Positions 37,427 through 46,913 of a DNA stretch of 64,000 bases are shown in pieces. Made by a program: the position numbers and the translations under genes. This stretch comes from Orientia tsutsugamushi (lineage in GTDB: Bacteria > Pseudomonadota > Alphaproteobacteria > Rickettsiales > Rickettsiaceae): contig NZ_LS398548.1 of NCBI RefSeq assembly GCF_900327275.1, forward strand, positions 2,108,001 through 2,172,000, given 5' to 3'. Below the pieces are notes generated by a model, which made no database searches, had not been told where the DNA came from, and worked only from the letters and a program-made list of their open reading frames with translations. Each line of letters begins with the position of its first letter. The first letter of the stretch is position 1.

Positions 37427-37603
37427 ATGAAAAGTTGGAAATTACAGCAATTAGAAAAAGATCTAGTCAAAATATTCAATTATACGCTTATAAGTGGTGA
37501 AATACAGGAGATAGTCAATCTAGGTGGCAAAACTGCATATTTAGTACCAGGAAATAGATATCCAAAACTTCTTCGTAAAATCTCATCAATGCAAGCAAAG
37601 TGA
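37427..37603 (+). CDS. Small protein between traW and traU, unknown
   Basis: 58 residues (start MKSWKLQQLEKDLVKIFNY, later IVNLGGKTAYLVPGNRYPKL). AAGAAGG lies 7 bases before the ATG, and the stop is directly followed by the traU GTG (TGAGTG). The tight spacing suggests a real operon member. The Y-L-V-P-G-x-R-Y-P run resembles TrbI/LonC-type tails, but I cannot name it. It is absent from the minus arm. Confidence 0.5.
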   Translation: MKSWKLQQLEKDLVKIFNYTLISGEIQEIVNLGGKTAYLVPGNRYPKLLRKISSMQAK

Positions 37604-38581
37604 GTGAAGGAACTGGTAATTTTGTTTGCGATAATAATGTCTATAACAGCTAATAACTGTTATGCAGCTGCTGGATGTGTTGGACGATTTGTAAATCCCA
37701 TAACAGATGTATGTTGGAAGTGCTTGTTTCCAATTACTATAGCTGGATTTAAGGTAGTTAGTAGTTCAATGCCTGATACTAATGCTTCTGGTAGACTTAT
37801 ATGCCTTTGTCCAAAACCAGGGATTCCAGTGCCTATACCTGGTATTCCGGTAGGATTTTGGGAGCCAGTACGCCTTGTAGATGTTACGAAATCACCAATG
37901 TGTATGGTAAGTCTTGGTGGTTTGTCATTTGGAAGCCCTACTCAAAAAGGCATGAAAGATGAGGCTGAAGGAAGTGCTTTTTATCACATTCATTGGTATG
38001 TCTACTCAATGATTTATTGGCTGGAAATTTTGCTTGATTTTATTTGTCTGGAAATGGCTGCAGTCGATATAGCATATTTAACAGAGTTTGATCCATTATG
38101 GAGCGATGATGCTAAATCTGCGATTTTAAATCCAGAAACGCTGTTGTTTCAAAATGTAGCTGCTTATCAAGCATGTATAGCTGATTGCATGAGTTGTAGC
38201 GCTGGTTTATTAGCAAGCGATTATGCTTTTTGGTGTGCCGAATGTCAAGGAATGCTTTACCCTTTTATTGAAACTGCTGCTGCTCATAATGGTGGAGTTG
38301 GAACATCTGTATTAATGGTAAGTAAGTTTATGGCTAGAATGCATAGGCAACTGATGTTATGGGGATATTATGGTTATAAAGGCCTATGTGGCAAGTATCC
38401 TATGCCTATCATGAAGAAAAGTCAGTATCGACTACAAATGACTTATTCAATTCCAGAAACAAAATCCTGCAAGAGCATAGGTCAAACAGAAGCTACATGG
38501 CAAGCTGGTAGAGAATTTCCAGTTAATGGTGAAGATTTTGGTTACTTGATTTGGCGAAAAAGAGATTGCTGTTTGCTTTGA
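37604..38581 (+). CDS. traU: TraU, plus-arm copy, intact
   Basis: Periplasmic protein needed for DNA transfer in F-type systems. 325 residues from GTG 37604. Sec signal (LVILFAIIMSITANNCYA), then Cys-rich sequence (GCVGRFVNPITDVCWKCLFP, the TraU start), CLCPKPGIPVPIPGIPVG, FYHIHWYVYSMIYWLE, and a C-terminal CGKYPMPIMKKSQYRLQ. Length and Cys spacing match F TraU (330). Intact here, whereas the other arm is frameshifted and cut. Confidence 0.88.
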   Translation: MKELVILFAIIMSITANNCYAAAGCVGRFVNPITDVCWKCLFPITIAGFKVVSSSMPDTNASGRLICLCPKPGIPVPIPGIPVGFWEPVRLVDVTKSPMCMVSLGGLSFGSPTQKGMKDEAEGSAFYHIHWYVYSMIYWLEILLDFICLEMAAVDIAYLTEFDPLWSDDAKSAILNPETLLFQNVAAYQACIADCMSCSAGLLASDYAFWCAECQGMLYPFIETAAAHNGGVGTSVLMVSKFMARMHRQLMLWGYYGYKGLCGKYPMPIMKKSQYRLQMTYSIPETKSCKSIGQTEATWQAGREFPVNGEDFGYLIWRKRDCCLL

Positions 38582-38603
38582 TTTATAAAGCTTGGAGAGG
38601 AAT

Positions 38604-38987
38604 ATGGTTATACGAGTAATGATGTTGATGGTTTTATTATTTGTTAATAATGCTAATGCTTTTTTTTTGGATCAGCAAAAAACTTTTATTTTTGTCTCAT
38701 TTTCAATGAGTGATGAGGCTTTAAAAAGCTATTTTGCTGAATCTCAAAAGGCTGGAGCTCAATTAGTGATGCGTGGGTTAATTAATAACTCATTTATACA
38801 AACAAAGAATAAAACTATGGAGCTTGGTATTAGCTTCGATATAGATCCTAGCTTGTTTGAGAAATATAAGGTTGATGTTGTACCAGTGATAGTAATAGAT
38901 GATGAAAAAAGAGGATTAACCAAGAAATTAACTGGCCACATTCCTTTAGCAACCGCATTAGAAATTATGAATGAGAATACTCAATGA
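38604..38987 (+). CDS. trbC: TrbC, F-type, plus-arm copy
   Basis: Periplasmic pilus assembly protein acting with TraW. 127 residues with a signal (MMLMVLLFVNNANA) and the family core: IFVSFSMSDEALKSYFAES, GAQLVMRGLINNSF, DPSLFEKYKVDVVPVIV and LTGHIPLATALEIM. GGAGAGG lies just before ATG 38604; a TTG four codons upstream would lie inside that site. Its end overlaps the traN ATG by 4 bases. Confidence 0.87.
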   Translation: MVIRVMMLMVLLFVNNANAFFLDQQKTFIFVSFSMSDEALKSYFAESQKAGAQLVMRGLINNSFIQTKNKTMELGISFDIDPSLFEKYKVDVVPVIVIDDEKRGLTKKLTGHIPLATALEIMNENTQ

Positions 38988-40672
38988 GATTATTATCTAT
39001 ATTAACTTTAATAACGCTCAATATTAGCAGTTGTATAGCTTCAATGCAAAGCAGTTATAATGAAGCTAGCAACTATAATGTAAATCTTGGAAATTCTTCA
39101 AATACACAAGAATTATTTCATCAAGGTAGTAATGTCAATTATCCTAATAATGATGAGGATTTAACCTATCATGGCCGTAATCAGCTTGGTACAGAAAGTG
39201 GGGCAATGTTATTTCAAGCTGAAAACAGTAAAAACAATGCCTTAACTCAACATAATATCAACGATCAAAATTATATGATAGCTAATTCAATGAGAATTGA
39301 ATCTGATCCTTTAAGTGCCCTTGATAGCAGTAACTTCGTAACTCAGACAAGTACAACTAATACTGAAATTATTCAAAGTTGTACTGAAGGCAGTAAGTTC
39401 AATATTGAACTTATTCGAGAATTAAATGTTGAGTGCAGATTAGAGAATGTATGGCTTCCATGGCAAAACCGGCAAATGGAATTTGCAACAGAAAAAATAA
39501 AGGAGAATCATAGTAATTGGCTTAAGAGTCGTAGCGATGTCTATGATGAATCAGGTGCGCAAATATACTGCCTAGTAGATGATCCCGAAGCAATTGAAAG
39601 ACAAATGAAATGGGCTATTGTTAATAGGCTCGGTGTACCTACACAGCATATTGGTAGAAATTTTTTATTAGAAGTAAATGAAAAAATATGTATACTTCAC
39701 TATGACTACAGAGATAAGACTCAAGAACTAAGGAAAGTAGCAGAATATTGGAAAGTTTTAAACCCTGAACTTGAGCAATTAACAGAAAGTAACGAATGCT
39801 ATGAGGTCAATAGAATCAACTATGATGGTGGTGATAGAGTATTTTTTGACAAGTTTAAAGTCAATCGTCCATATTGGAAACAAAAGATTGTTTTTTCTTG
39901 TACTAGCGATCCAAAAGATGGTTGCAAACACCTTAAAATACAAAATTGTGAATTAAAAAACAGCACTTGCCAAAAATCGGTAGCAAATATTTGTTTACTC
40001 TGGCAGCACGATTATAGCTGTTCAACTGAGAAGCAAACAATGCTACACTCATCGTTGCGTAATAACTCGATCTTTTGTTTAGGAGGTAATTGCAACACTC
40101 CGACTATTATACCAAACAGGGATATAGCTAAAGTAGCTCATCTAGCAATGCTAAATCAGATGAGCAAGGACATTAAAACAAATCCCGTTTCTGTATTTTC
40201 AGGTAAACATCGCAAATGCAAAAAAGATGTATTTAGTTTTTTGAATTGCTGCTCTTCAATGACTGGCTGGGGGCGTGATATAGGCTTATCGCAATGCAAG
40301 TCTAAGGAACAAGAATTAGCTCTATATAGAAAAAAAGGTTACTGCTACTATATTGGAACCTACTGTTCTTCAAGAATTCCGATATTAGGTATTTGCTTAG
40401 CTAGAAAGTCTACTTACTGCTGCTTTCAGTCGAAACTTGCTAGAATTTTTCAGGAAGAAGCAAGAAAACAGCTAAAAATAGACTTTGGTACACCTGAATG
40501 TCCAAATTGTAGAGGCCTTACTGTTAAGGAATTACAAAAAGTTGATTTCACTAAAATCAATATGGACGAACTATTTGGTGATATACTCACTAAGGCTCAA
40601 AACAGCATGAACAAAGACATTATTGCAGGAATCAAAGATAAAGTTCATCGTATGCAACAAAGTCGTTATTAA
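38984..40672 (+). CDS. traN: TraN, mating-pair stabilisation protein, plus-arm copy
   Basis: Outer-membrane adhesin-like protein of F-type conjugation. 562 residues (F TraN 602) with a signal peptide (LLSILTLITLNISSCIA), an Asn/Ser-rich N-terminal third, and a Cys-rich C-terminal two-thirds (DGCKHLKIQNCELKNSTC, FSFLNCCSSMTGWGRDIG, CKSKEQELALYRKKGYCYYI, FGTPECPNCRGLTV). The frame is uninterrupted. The arm homology stops in the last codons, and the normally following traF, traH and traG are missing. Confidence 0.87.
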   Translation: MRLLSILTLITLNISSCIASMQSSYNEASNYNVNLGNSSNTQELFHQGSNVNYPNNDEDLTYHGRNQLGTESGAMLFQAENSKNNALTQHNINDQNYMIANSMRIESDPLSALDSSNFVTQTSTTNTEIIQSCTEGSKFNIELIRELNVECRLENVWLPWQNRQMEFATEKIKENHSNWLKSRSDVYDESGAQIYCLVDDPEAIERQMKWAIVNRLGVPTQHIGRNFLLEVNEKICILHYDYRDKTQELRKVAEYWKVLNPELEQLTESNECYEVNRINYDGGDRVFFDKFKVNRPYWKQKIVFSCTSDPKDGCKHLKIQNCELKNSTCQKSVANICLLWQHDYSCSTEKQTMLHSSLRNNSIFCLGGNCNTPTIIPNRDIAKVAHLAMLNQMSKDIKTNPVSVFSGKHRKCKKDVFSFLNCCSSMTGWGRDIGLSQCKSKEQELALYRKKGYCYYIGTYCSSRIPILGICLARKSTYCCFQSKLARIFQEEARKQLKIDFGTPECPNCRGLTVKELQKVDFTKINMDELFGDILTKAQNSMNKDIIAGIKDKVHRMQQSRY

Positions 40673-40681
40673 ATACTATAG

Positions 40682-41203
40682 CTAGTTCCTATTACACAAA
40701 AACTCTACTAGATCTTTGCTGCCACTTCGAGCAGCAAAGTGTAAAAGAGTTTTACCATAATCATCTTGTAAATTAATATTAGCTACACTATTAGGCAGAA
40801 TCTGCATTATTATATCATTCATACCATGGCAAGCAGCGACATGTAGAGGAGTCCTACCATCCCTATTTTGTGCATTAATATTAGCATTTTTATCCAATAA
40901 AAGATATATTATATCTACACGGTTATACCAGATAGCAACATGTAAAGGGGTGGCACCATAACCTCTTTGCTCATTTGGATCAGCTCCACTATCTAACATA
41001 AGCCTCACTAGATTTATATCATCATTTATAACAGCCTCATGTAAAGTAAACCCAATACCATATAATGCATTGATAATGTCACCAGCATTATATTGTGCTA
41101 GAAGCTGCTTTACCCTTTCTACATTACCCTCTGCGGAGGCATGACGGAATTCAAGCAATAAATCATTATTATTCATTAGTTTTTCACCATATTTAATATA
41201 CAA
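40682..41203 (-). CDS. Small ankyrin-repeat protein in the centre of the palindrome
   Basis: 173 residues, nearly all ankyrin repeats: LLLEFRHASAEGNVERVKQL, GFTLHEAVINDDINLVRLML, GATPLHVAIWYNRVDIIYLL, GRTPLHVAACHGMNDIIMQI and GKTLLHFAARSGSKDLVEFL. No signal or other domain is seen. It is the only gene in the roughly 660-base spacer between the two traN copies. Likely a host-directed or protein-binding factor, as other Orientia Anks; that is inference. ATG at 41176 (MNNND) may be the true start, since the upstream part is only nine residues. Confidence 0.8.
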   Translation of the reverse strand: MYIKYGEKLMNNNDLLLEFRHASAEGNVERVKQLLAQYNAGDIINALYGIGFTLHEAVINDDINLVRLMLDSGADPNEQRGYGATPLHVAIWYNRVDIIYLLLDKNANINAQNRDGRTPLHVAACHGMNDIIMQILPNSVANINLQDDYGKTLLHFAARSGSKDLVEFLCNRN

Positions 41204-41270
41204 TAATCATACACATTTTATGTATTTTATTATTATACATTAAAAAAAATTAATATAAAGTAATATACAA

Positions 41271-41305
41271 TACAATAATTACTAATACAATTAGTAATTA
41301 TTGTA
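41271..41305. repeat. Perfect 16-bp palindrome with 3-base loop at the palindrome axis
   Basis: TACAATAATTACTAAT at 41271-41286 pairs fully with ATTAGTAATTATTGTA at 41290-41305 around ACA. It sits 30 bases past the traN end of the minus arm, near the axis of the giant inverted repeat. No T-run follows, so it is not a classical terminator. Confidence 0.7.
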
Positions 41306-41334
41306 TCTACTACTCTGCAAGTTCAATAAGTACC

Positions 41335-43029
41335 TCAATAATGTTGTATTTGTTGTATACGATGAACTTTATCTTTGATGCCTGAAATAATGTCTTTGTT
41401 CATGCTGTTTTGAGCCTTAGTGAGTATATCACCAAATAGTTCGTCCATATTGATTTTAGTGAAATCAACTTTTTGTAATTCCTTAACAGTAAGGCCTCTA
41501 CAATTTGGACATTCAGGTGTTCCAAAGTCTATTTTTAGCTGTTTTCTTGCTTCTTCCTGAAAAATTCTTGCAAGTTTTGACTGAAAGCAGCAATAAGTAG
41601 ACTTTCTAGCTAAGCAAATACCTAATATTGGAATTCTTGAAGAACAGTAGGTTCCAATGTAATAGCAGTAACCTTTTTTTCTATATAGAGCTAATTCTTG
41701 TTCTTTAGATTTGCATTGTGATAAGCCTATATCACGCCCCCAGCCAGTCATTGAAGAGCAGCAATTCAAAAAACTAAATACATCTTTTTTGCATTTTCGA
41801 TGTTTACCTGAAAATACAGAAACGGGATTTGTTTTAATGTCTTTGCTCATCTGATTTAGCATCGCTAGATGAGCTACTTTAGCTATATCCCTGTTTGGTA
41901 TAATAGTTGGAGTGTTGCAATTACCTCCTAAACAAAAGATCGAGTTATTACGCAATGATGAGCGTAGCATTGTTTGCTTCTCAGTTGAACAGCTATAATC
42001 GTGCTGCCATAGTAAACAAATATTTGCTACTGATTTTTTGCAAGTGCTGTTTTTTAATTCGCAATTTTGAATTTTAAGGTGTTTGCAACCATCTTTTGGA
42101 TCGCTAGTACAAGAAAAAACAATCTTTTGTTTCCAATATGGACGATTGACTTTAAACTTGTCAAAAAATACTCTATCACCACCATCATAGTTGATTCTAT
42201 TGACCTCATAGCATTCGTTACTTTCTGTTAATTGCTCAAGTTCAGGGTTTAAAACTTTCCAATATTCTGCTACTTTCCTTAGTTCTTGAGTCTTATCTCT
42301 GTAGTCATAGTGAAGTATACATATTTTTTCATTTACTTCTAATAACAAATTTCTACCAACATGGTGTATAGATGCACCAAGCCTATTAGCAATAGCCCAT
42401 TTCATTTGTTTTACAATTGCTTCGGGATCATCTGCTAGGCAGTATACTTGCGCATCTAATTCATCATCATAGACATCGCTACGACTATTAATCCAATTAC
42501 TATGATTCTCCTTTATTTCTTCTGTTGCAAATTCCATTTGCCGGCTTTGCCATGGAAGCCATACATTCTCTAATTTGCACTCAACGTTTAATTCTCGAAT
42601 AAGTTCAATATTGAACTTACTGCCTTCAGTACAACTTTGAATGATTTCAGTATTAGTTGTACTTGTCTGAGTTACGAAGTTACTGCTATCAAGGGCACTT
42701 AAAGGATCAGATTCAATTCTCATTGAATTAGCTATCATATAATTTTGATCGTTGATATTATGTTGAGTTAAGGCATTGTTTTTACTGTTTTCAGCTTGAA
42801 ATAACATTGCCCCACTTTCTGTACCAAGCTGATTACGGCCATGATAGGTTAAATCCTCATCATTATTAGGATAATTGACATTACTACCTTGATGAAATAA
42901 TTCTTGTGTATTTGAAGAATTTCCAAGATTTACATTATAGTTGCTAGCTTCATTATAACTGCTTTGCATTGAAGCTAAACAACAATTGATGTTCAATATT
43001 ATCAAAACTAGTACTATAAGTTGCTTCAT
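41335..43029 (-). CDS. traN: TraN, minus-arm copy
   Basis: 564 residues, almost the same as the plus-arm TraN. Differences cluster in the signal peptide (LIVLVLIILNINCCLA), around residues 180-230 (DDELDAQVYCLADDPEAIVK, then ASIHHVGRN) and at the last residues (QQIQHY). All Cys-rich segments are kept. The signal differs more than the mature part, which may mean that recombination has mixed alleles. Uninterrupted. Confidence 0.87.
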   Translation of the reverse strand: MKQLIVLVLIILNINCCLASMQSSYNEASNYNVNLGNSSNTQELFHQGSNVNYPNNDEDLTYHGRNQLGTESGAMLFQAENSKNNALTQHNINDQNYMIANSMRIESDPLSALDSSNFVTQTSTTNTEIIQSCTEGSKFNIELIRELNVECKLENVWLPWQSRQMEFATEEIKENHSNWINSRSDVYDDELDAQVYCLADDPEAIVKQMKWAIANRLGASIHHVGRNLLLEVNEKICILHYDYRDKTQELRKVAEYWKVLNPELEQLTESNECYEVNRINYDGGDRVFFDKFKVNRPYWKQKIVFSCTSDPKDGCKHLKIQNCELKNSTCKKSVANICLLWQHDYSCSTEKQTMLRSSLRNNSIFCLGGNCNTPTIIPNRDIAKVAHLAMLNQMSKDIKTNPVSVFSGKHRKCKKDVFSFLNCCSSMTGWGRDIGLSQCKSKEQELALYRKKGYCYYIGTYCSSRIPILGICLARKSTYCCFQSKLARIFQEEARKQLKIDFGTPECPNCRGLTVKELQKVDFTKINMDELFGDILTKAQNSMNKDIISGIKDKVHRIQQIQHY

Positions 43030-43409
43030 GGAGTATTCTCATTCATAATTTCTAATGCTGTTGCTAAAGGAATATGGCCAGTTAATTTCTTGGTTAATCC
43101 TCTTTTTTCATCATCTATTACTATCACTGGTACAACATCAACCTTATATTTCTCAAACAAGCTAGGATCTATATCGAAGCTAATATCAAGCTCCATAGTT
43201 TTATTCTTTGTTTGTGTAAATGAGTTATTAATTAACCCACGCATAACTAATCGAGCTCCAGACTTTTGAGATTCAGCAAAATAGCTTTTTAAAGCCTCAT
43301 CACTCATTGAAAATGAGACAAAAATAAAAGTTTTTTGCTTGTCCAAAAAAAAAGCATTAGCATTATTAACAAATAATAAAACCATCAACATCATTACTCG
43401 TATAACCAT
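43026..43409 (-). CDS. trbC: TrbC, minus-arm copy
   Basis: 127 residues, nearly the same as the plus-arm copy (changes such as LDKQKTF for LDQQKTF and ELDISFDIDP for ELGISFDIDP). Signal peptide, RGLINNSF and the C-terminal LTGHIPLATALEIM are kept. The same GGAGAGG site lies before the ATG, and its end overlaps traN by 4 bases. Intact. Confidence 0.86.
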   Translation of the reverse strand: MVIRVMMLMVLLFVNNANAFFLDKQKTFIFVSFSMSDEALKSYFAESQKSGARLVMRGLINNSFTQTKNKTMELDISFDIDPSLFEKYKVDVVPVIVIDDEKRGLTKKLTGHIPLATALEIMNENTP

Positions 43410-43431
43410 ATTCCTCTCCAAGCTTTATAAA

Positions 43432-44279
43432 TCAAAGCAAACAACAATCTCTTTTTCGCCAAATCAAGTAACCAAAATCTTCACCATTAACTGGAAATTC
43501 TCTACCAGCTTGCCATGTAGCTTCTGTTTGACCTATGTTCTTGCAAGATTTTGTTTCTGGAATTGGATAAGTCATTTGTAGTCGATATTGGCTTTTCTTC
43601 ATGATAGGCATAGGATACTTACCACATAGGCCTTTATAACCATAATATCCCCATAACATCAGCTGCCTATGCATCTTAGCCATAAACTTACTTACCATTA
43701 ATACAGACGTTCCAACTCCACCATTATGAGCAGTAGCTGTTCCAGTAAAAGGGTAAAGCATTCCTTGACATTCGGCCCACCAAAAAGCATAATCACTTGC
43801 TAATAAACCAGCGCTACAACTCATGCAATCAGCTATACATGCTTGATAAGCAGCTACATTTTGAAACAACAGCGTTTCCGAATTTAAAATCGCAGATTTA
43901 GCATCGTCACTCCATAATGGATCAAACTCTGTTAAATATGCTATATCGACTGCAGCCATTTCCAGACAAATAAAGTCAAGCAAAATCTCTAACCAATAAA
44001 TCATTGAGTAGACATACCAATGAATGTGGTAAAAAGCACTTCCTTCAGCCTCATCTTTCATGCCTTTTTGAGTAGCACTTCCAAATGATACCCCACAAGA
44101 CTTACCATACACATTGGTGACTTTGTAACATCTACAAGGCGTACTGGCTCCAAAATCCAACAGGAATACCAGGCATAGGCACTGGAATCCCTGGTTTTGG
44201 ACAAAGGCATATAAGTCTACCAGAAGCATTAGTATCAGGCATTGAACTACTAACTACCTTAAATCCAGCTATAGTATAG
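43432..44279 (-). pseudogene. traU: TraU, minus-arm copy, 5' truncated and frameshifted
   Basis: Sequence from AGFKVV onward is kept, but the signal peptide and first Cys-rich block are gone. The front is joined at about 44279 to the inside of traC. A missing G at about 44148 (TTTTGGAGCC for TTTTGGGAGCC in the plus arm) shifts the frame ahead of FGSATQKGMKDEAEG. The rest to 43432 is open. One Cys has also changed (FWWAEC for FWCAEC). Not functional. Confidence 0.85.
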
Positions 44280-46603
44280 GGCTGTAAATAGCTATTTCAC
44301 TATAATACGGAGGATTTGAATGTACAGATTGCAGTAAATTTAGTTTCCAATCCTCATCAACAAAGCCTGCAAGCTTAGGATTAGCTCGCATAGCCTTAAA
44401 TGATTCCGAATTTTGCTTCAAAATTATCTTATGCGATGAGTTCTCAAATGCCTTTTTCAGACGCTGAACCCTCTTGACGAAAGTAATCCGTGAGTTGCTG
44501 AGTAGCTAAAGCAATCGATCCATTATATTTTCGAGCTATTCTTCCAGCTTCTTCAATAAACTCTCCTGAACGCTTTCCAGCTAAGAGATTCCAAGCTTCA
44601 TCTATCATAATTAAAAATGGTCTACTTCTATCTCCCTTAACCATTGTTTGATTAATATGAACAATCATAATCTGTACAATCACAGCTAACAGCTCTGGTA
44701 CAGAGCGTAGATGATCTGTTTCAATCACTACTATGTCTGAATTCAAGGATAATTGCGCCTTACCACTAAAAAATCTTCCATGTTGACCATCTTTAGTAAA
44801 AGGAAAGAGCATATTTCCAAGCTCTTTAGCATATGATTCTTCTCTATTTGATAACCAGTCTGCAATATCGGTAATTTCAGCTTTAGCTCCCTTTTTTTGC
44901 CAGACTGATATCAAAGCCCTCTGTAGCATTGGTTGTTGTAAATCGCTTGTTCCATACTGTGGAGCAGCCATAGTAGCTAAAATGGATGGAAAGTTAGATA
45001 AAAAATCCGATCTAGCTTCTATAGACTTTGCGCTGTCATCCTCTGGCACCTCTGAAAATGGATTAATTGATACAGGATTTTTCATGTCGAATTCTATGTA
45101 TCTACCACCTAGAATCAAGCATGTACGCTTAAACGATCTTCCGTAATCAAGAACAAAAACTTTACCACCAACTCCTAGAACAGATAGCATTAATTCTTGC
45201 ATGAAAACAGATTTTCCAGAGCCTGGAACTCCAGCTATACAAAGGTTAAAGTTCTCATTTGGAGCTGCTGCATTCTTATTTAATGCAGGTAATAAAGCTC
45301 CACCAAAAGGAGACCAGTACATTATTTGACCTCGTCTTCCAGCTAGCAACATACCTGGAGAACTTAAATCACCTTTCCATTCACCGATTATTGGTAATAA
45401 TACTTTACTCTCTACAGAAACAGTTTTTATGCCTCTACCTAAGCTAGAAAGCGCTACTCCAACTCCTGATGTTTTTTGACCCAATATACCTTTTGGGCCT
45501 TGCTCGACTAACTGCATTGGTAAGGCTGCTAATAACACGGCTACATGATCATATTTGCATGGAACAAAATACCATCCACTGCGTCTTAACATCGAACAAA
45601 AAGCCGATGCAGATTGCTTAGCTTTCTTTGTTTTATCAAACATGATAACATTGAAGTGAATATTAACAACTCTATCACCGCTCTGTAGAGCAGCCACTAC
45701 ACCGGCTAAATCAGCAGCTTCTTGCTGTATGTCAGGAAAAAATTTGCCCATTCCTGCATTAATATTTCTTTCTAGTGCCTCTCTTTTAGTTATGGCAGCA
45801 GTCCTTTCCATTGCTTGATTTGGTAAAATTTGCAGACCAAAATGAATCAGGAAATTTGATTTTATATATTCATCACGACGCATTTCATTGCCTAAAAACA
45901 GATCCATAGCAGATATTTTCCACTCTGCAGGCCTCTTTCTTGCTTCTAGACTGATAAATATTTGATCATCATTTACATTTACACAATCATCATTCTCAAA
46001 TAACGAAAAATCTCCACTTAGAATTTGTTCAGACAATATTTCATACTGGTTAATATTTGAATGTTCTTCTTCAGGCCAGCCAAATATTACTCTCAAAAAC
46101 TTTAATAATTGCTGTGCATTCACATTTTCAGTACTTAATCCAATGGACCTAAACGTATCTTTTAAAGCATCTCGTCTGCGAATCATATCATCGATATTTG
46201 CATTTAAATTAGGTATAGTAACTGAAATTAACAATACTACATCCTTTATAGAACCTATTTTTTGAGCTTGATCACGTAAAAATTCTGTTCTTTTATTAGC
46301 TAACTCAATAAATATCTCTCCTTTACGATATGACTGCCAGTTGCTTAAAAAATTCTCTATATTATTACTATCAAGCATCAAGACTTGAAGGCTACTTTCA
46401 CCAGGTAAATTTTCATCGCTTTTCAGAAATTCAGCAATTTCATTTTGAGCAGAAACACTAGCTTCAGCCAATGGCCATGCAAGCAATACAAAACCTATTG
46501 AACCACGATTAAAGAATAGCTGAGTCTCATCATCATATGATTCATAGACAAAGTGTTTAGAAAATCTTTCTCGATCAAAATCCTTATGTATGCTTGCGTT
46601 CAC
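44280..46603 (-). pseudogene. traC: TraC, minus-arm copy, frameshifted near the end and 3' truncated
   Basis: VirB4-like ATPase. The open frame runs to 44444 and holds the F-type TraC N-terminus (NRGSIGFVLLAWPLAEA), Walker A (AGVPGSGKSVFMQ, about residue 456 from GTG 46603) and Walker B (PFLIMIDEAWNLL). An extra A at about 44451-44456 changes EKAFENS into EKGI and stop. The sequence then continues in another frame to 44280, where it is cut and joined to traU. GTG 46603 is preferred because the frame upstream to 46675 overlaps traV. Confidence 0.85.
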
Positions 46604-46913
46604 CTTGACTCTGTTTTGATTTAAATAAATTAATAAGATATTTTTTTGGTTTTTTCTGCGACTTGTTAACAACATCTACGCCTTGAACTGCTTTAGCTTG
46701 CCTGTAGCATAGAATACAACGTCTTTTTGATTTAGTTTTGGATGTTTCAACTTTCTCAAGATTATCAATATCAAAAGCGCCTTGAGCAACCATATTCTTT
46801 ATTTCGTATAAAGACTTACATTTTAGCCCTTTAGGAATTTTACAATCAAAAGTACTCCTGTAAAAGAAACTGGTTAGGCTCATACAGCACAATAGCAATA
46901 ATAAAAACTTCAT
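46584..46913 (-). CDS. traV: TraV-like protein, minus arm only
   Basis: Outer-membrane lipoprotein (VirB7 equivalent) of the F-type channel. 109 residues: a signal with cysteines that could be a lipobox (LLLLLCCMSLTSFF), then STFDCKIPKGLKCKSLYEIK, the TraV hallmark with two Cys, and a basic C-terminus. It is shorter than F TraV (171), and the last 20 residues overlap traC, so the C-terminus may be altered. Its start shares one base with the traB stop. Confidence 0.75.
   Translation of the reverse strand: MKFLLLLLCCMSLTSFFYRSTFDCKIPKGLKCKSLYEIKNMVAQGAFDIDNLEKVETSKTKSKRRCILCYRQAKAVQGVDVVNKSQKKPKKYLINLFKSKQSQGERKHT

Larger units (their letters stand above)
32699..40665 (+). repeat. Left arm of the giant RAGE inverted repeat
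   Basis: From the hairpin before traL to the end of traN this stretch repeats in reverse at 41343-50125. Coding parts are nearly identical (for example traN over more than 500 residues). The arm is about 8.0 kb and lacks about 2 kb (traB end, traV, traC front) that the other arm keeps. Confidence 0.9.

Noticed and set aside
41271-41305. Chromosome dimer-resolution (dif) site
   Set aside because: The palindrome is perfect and AT-only in its arms and lacks the asymmetric XerC/XerD half-sites of dif.
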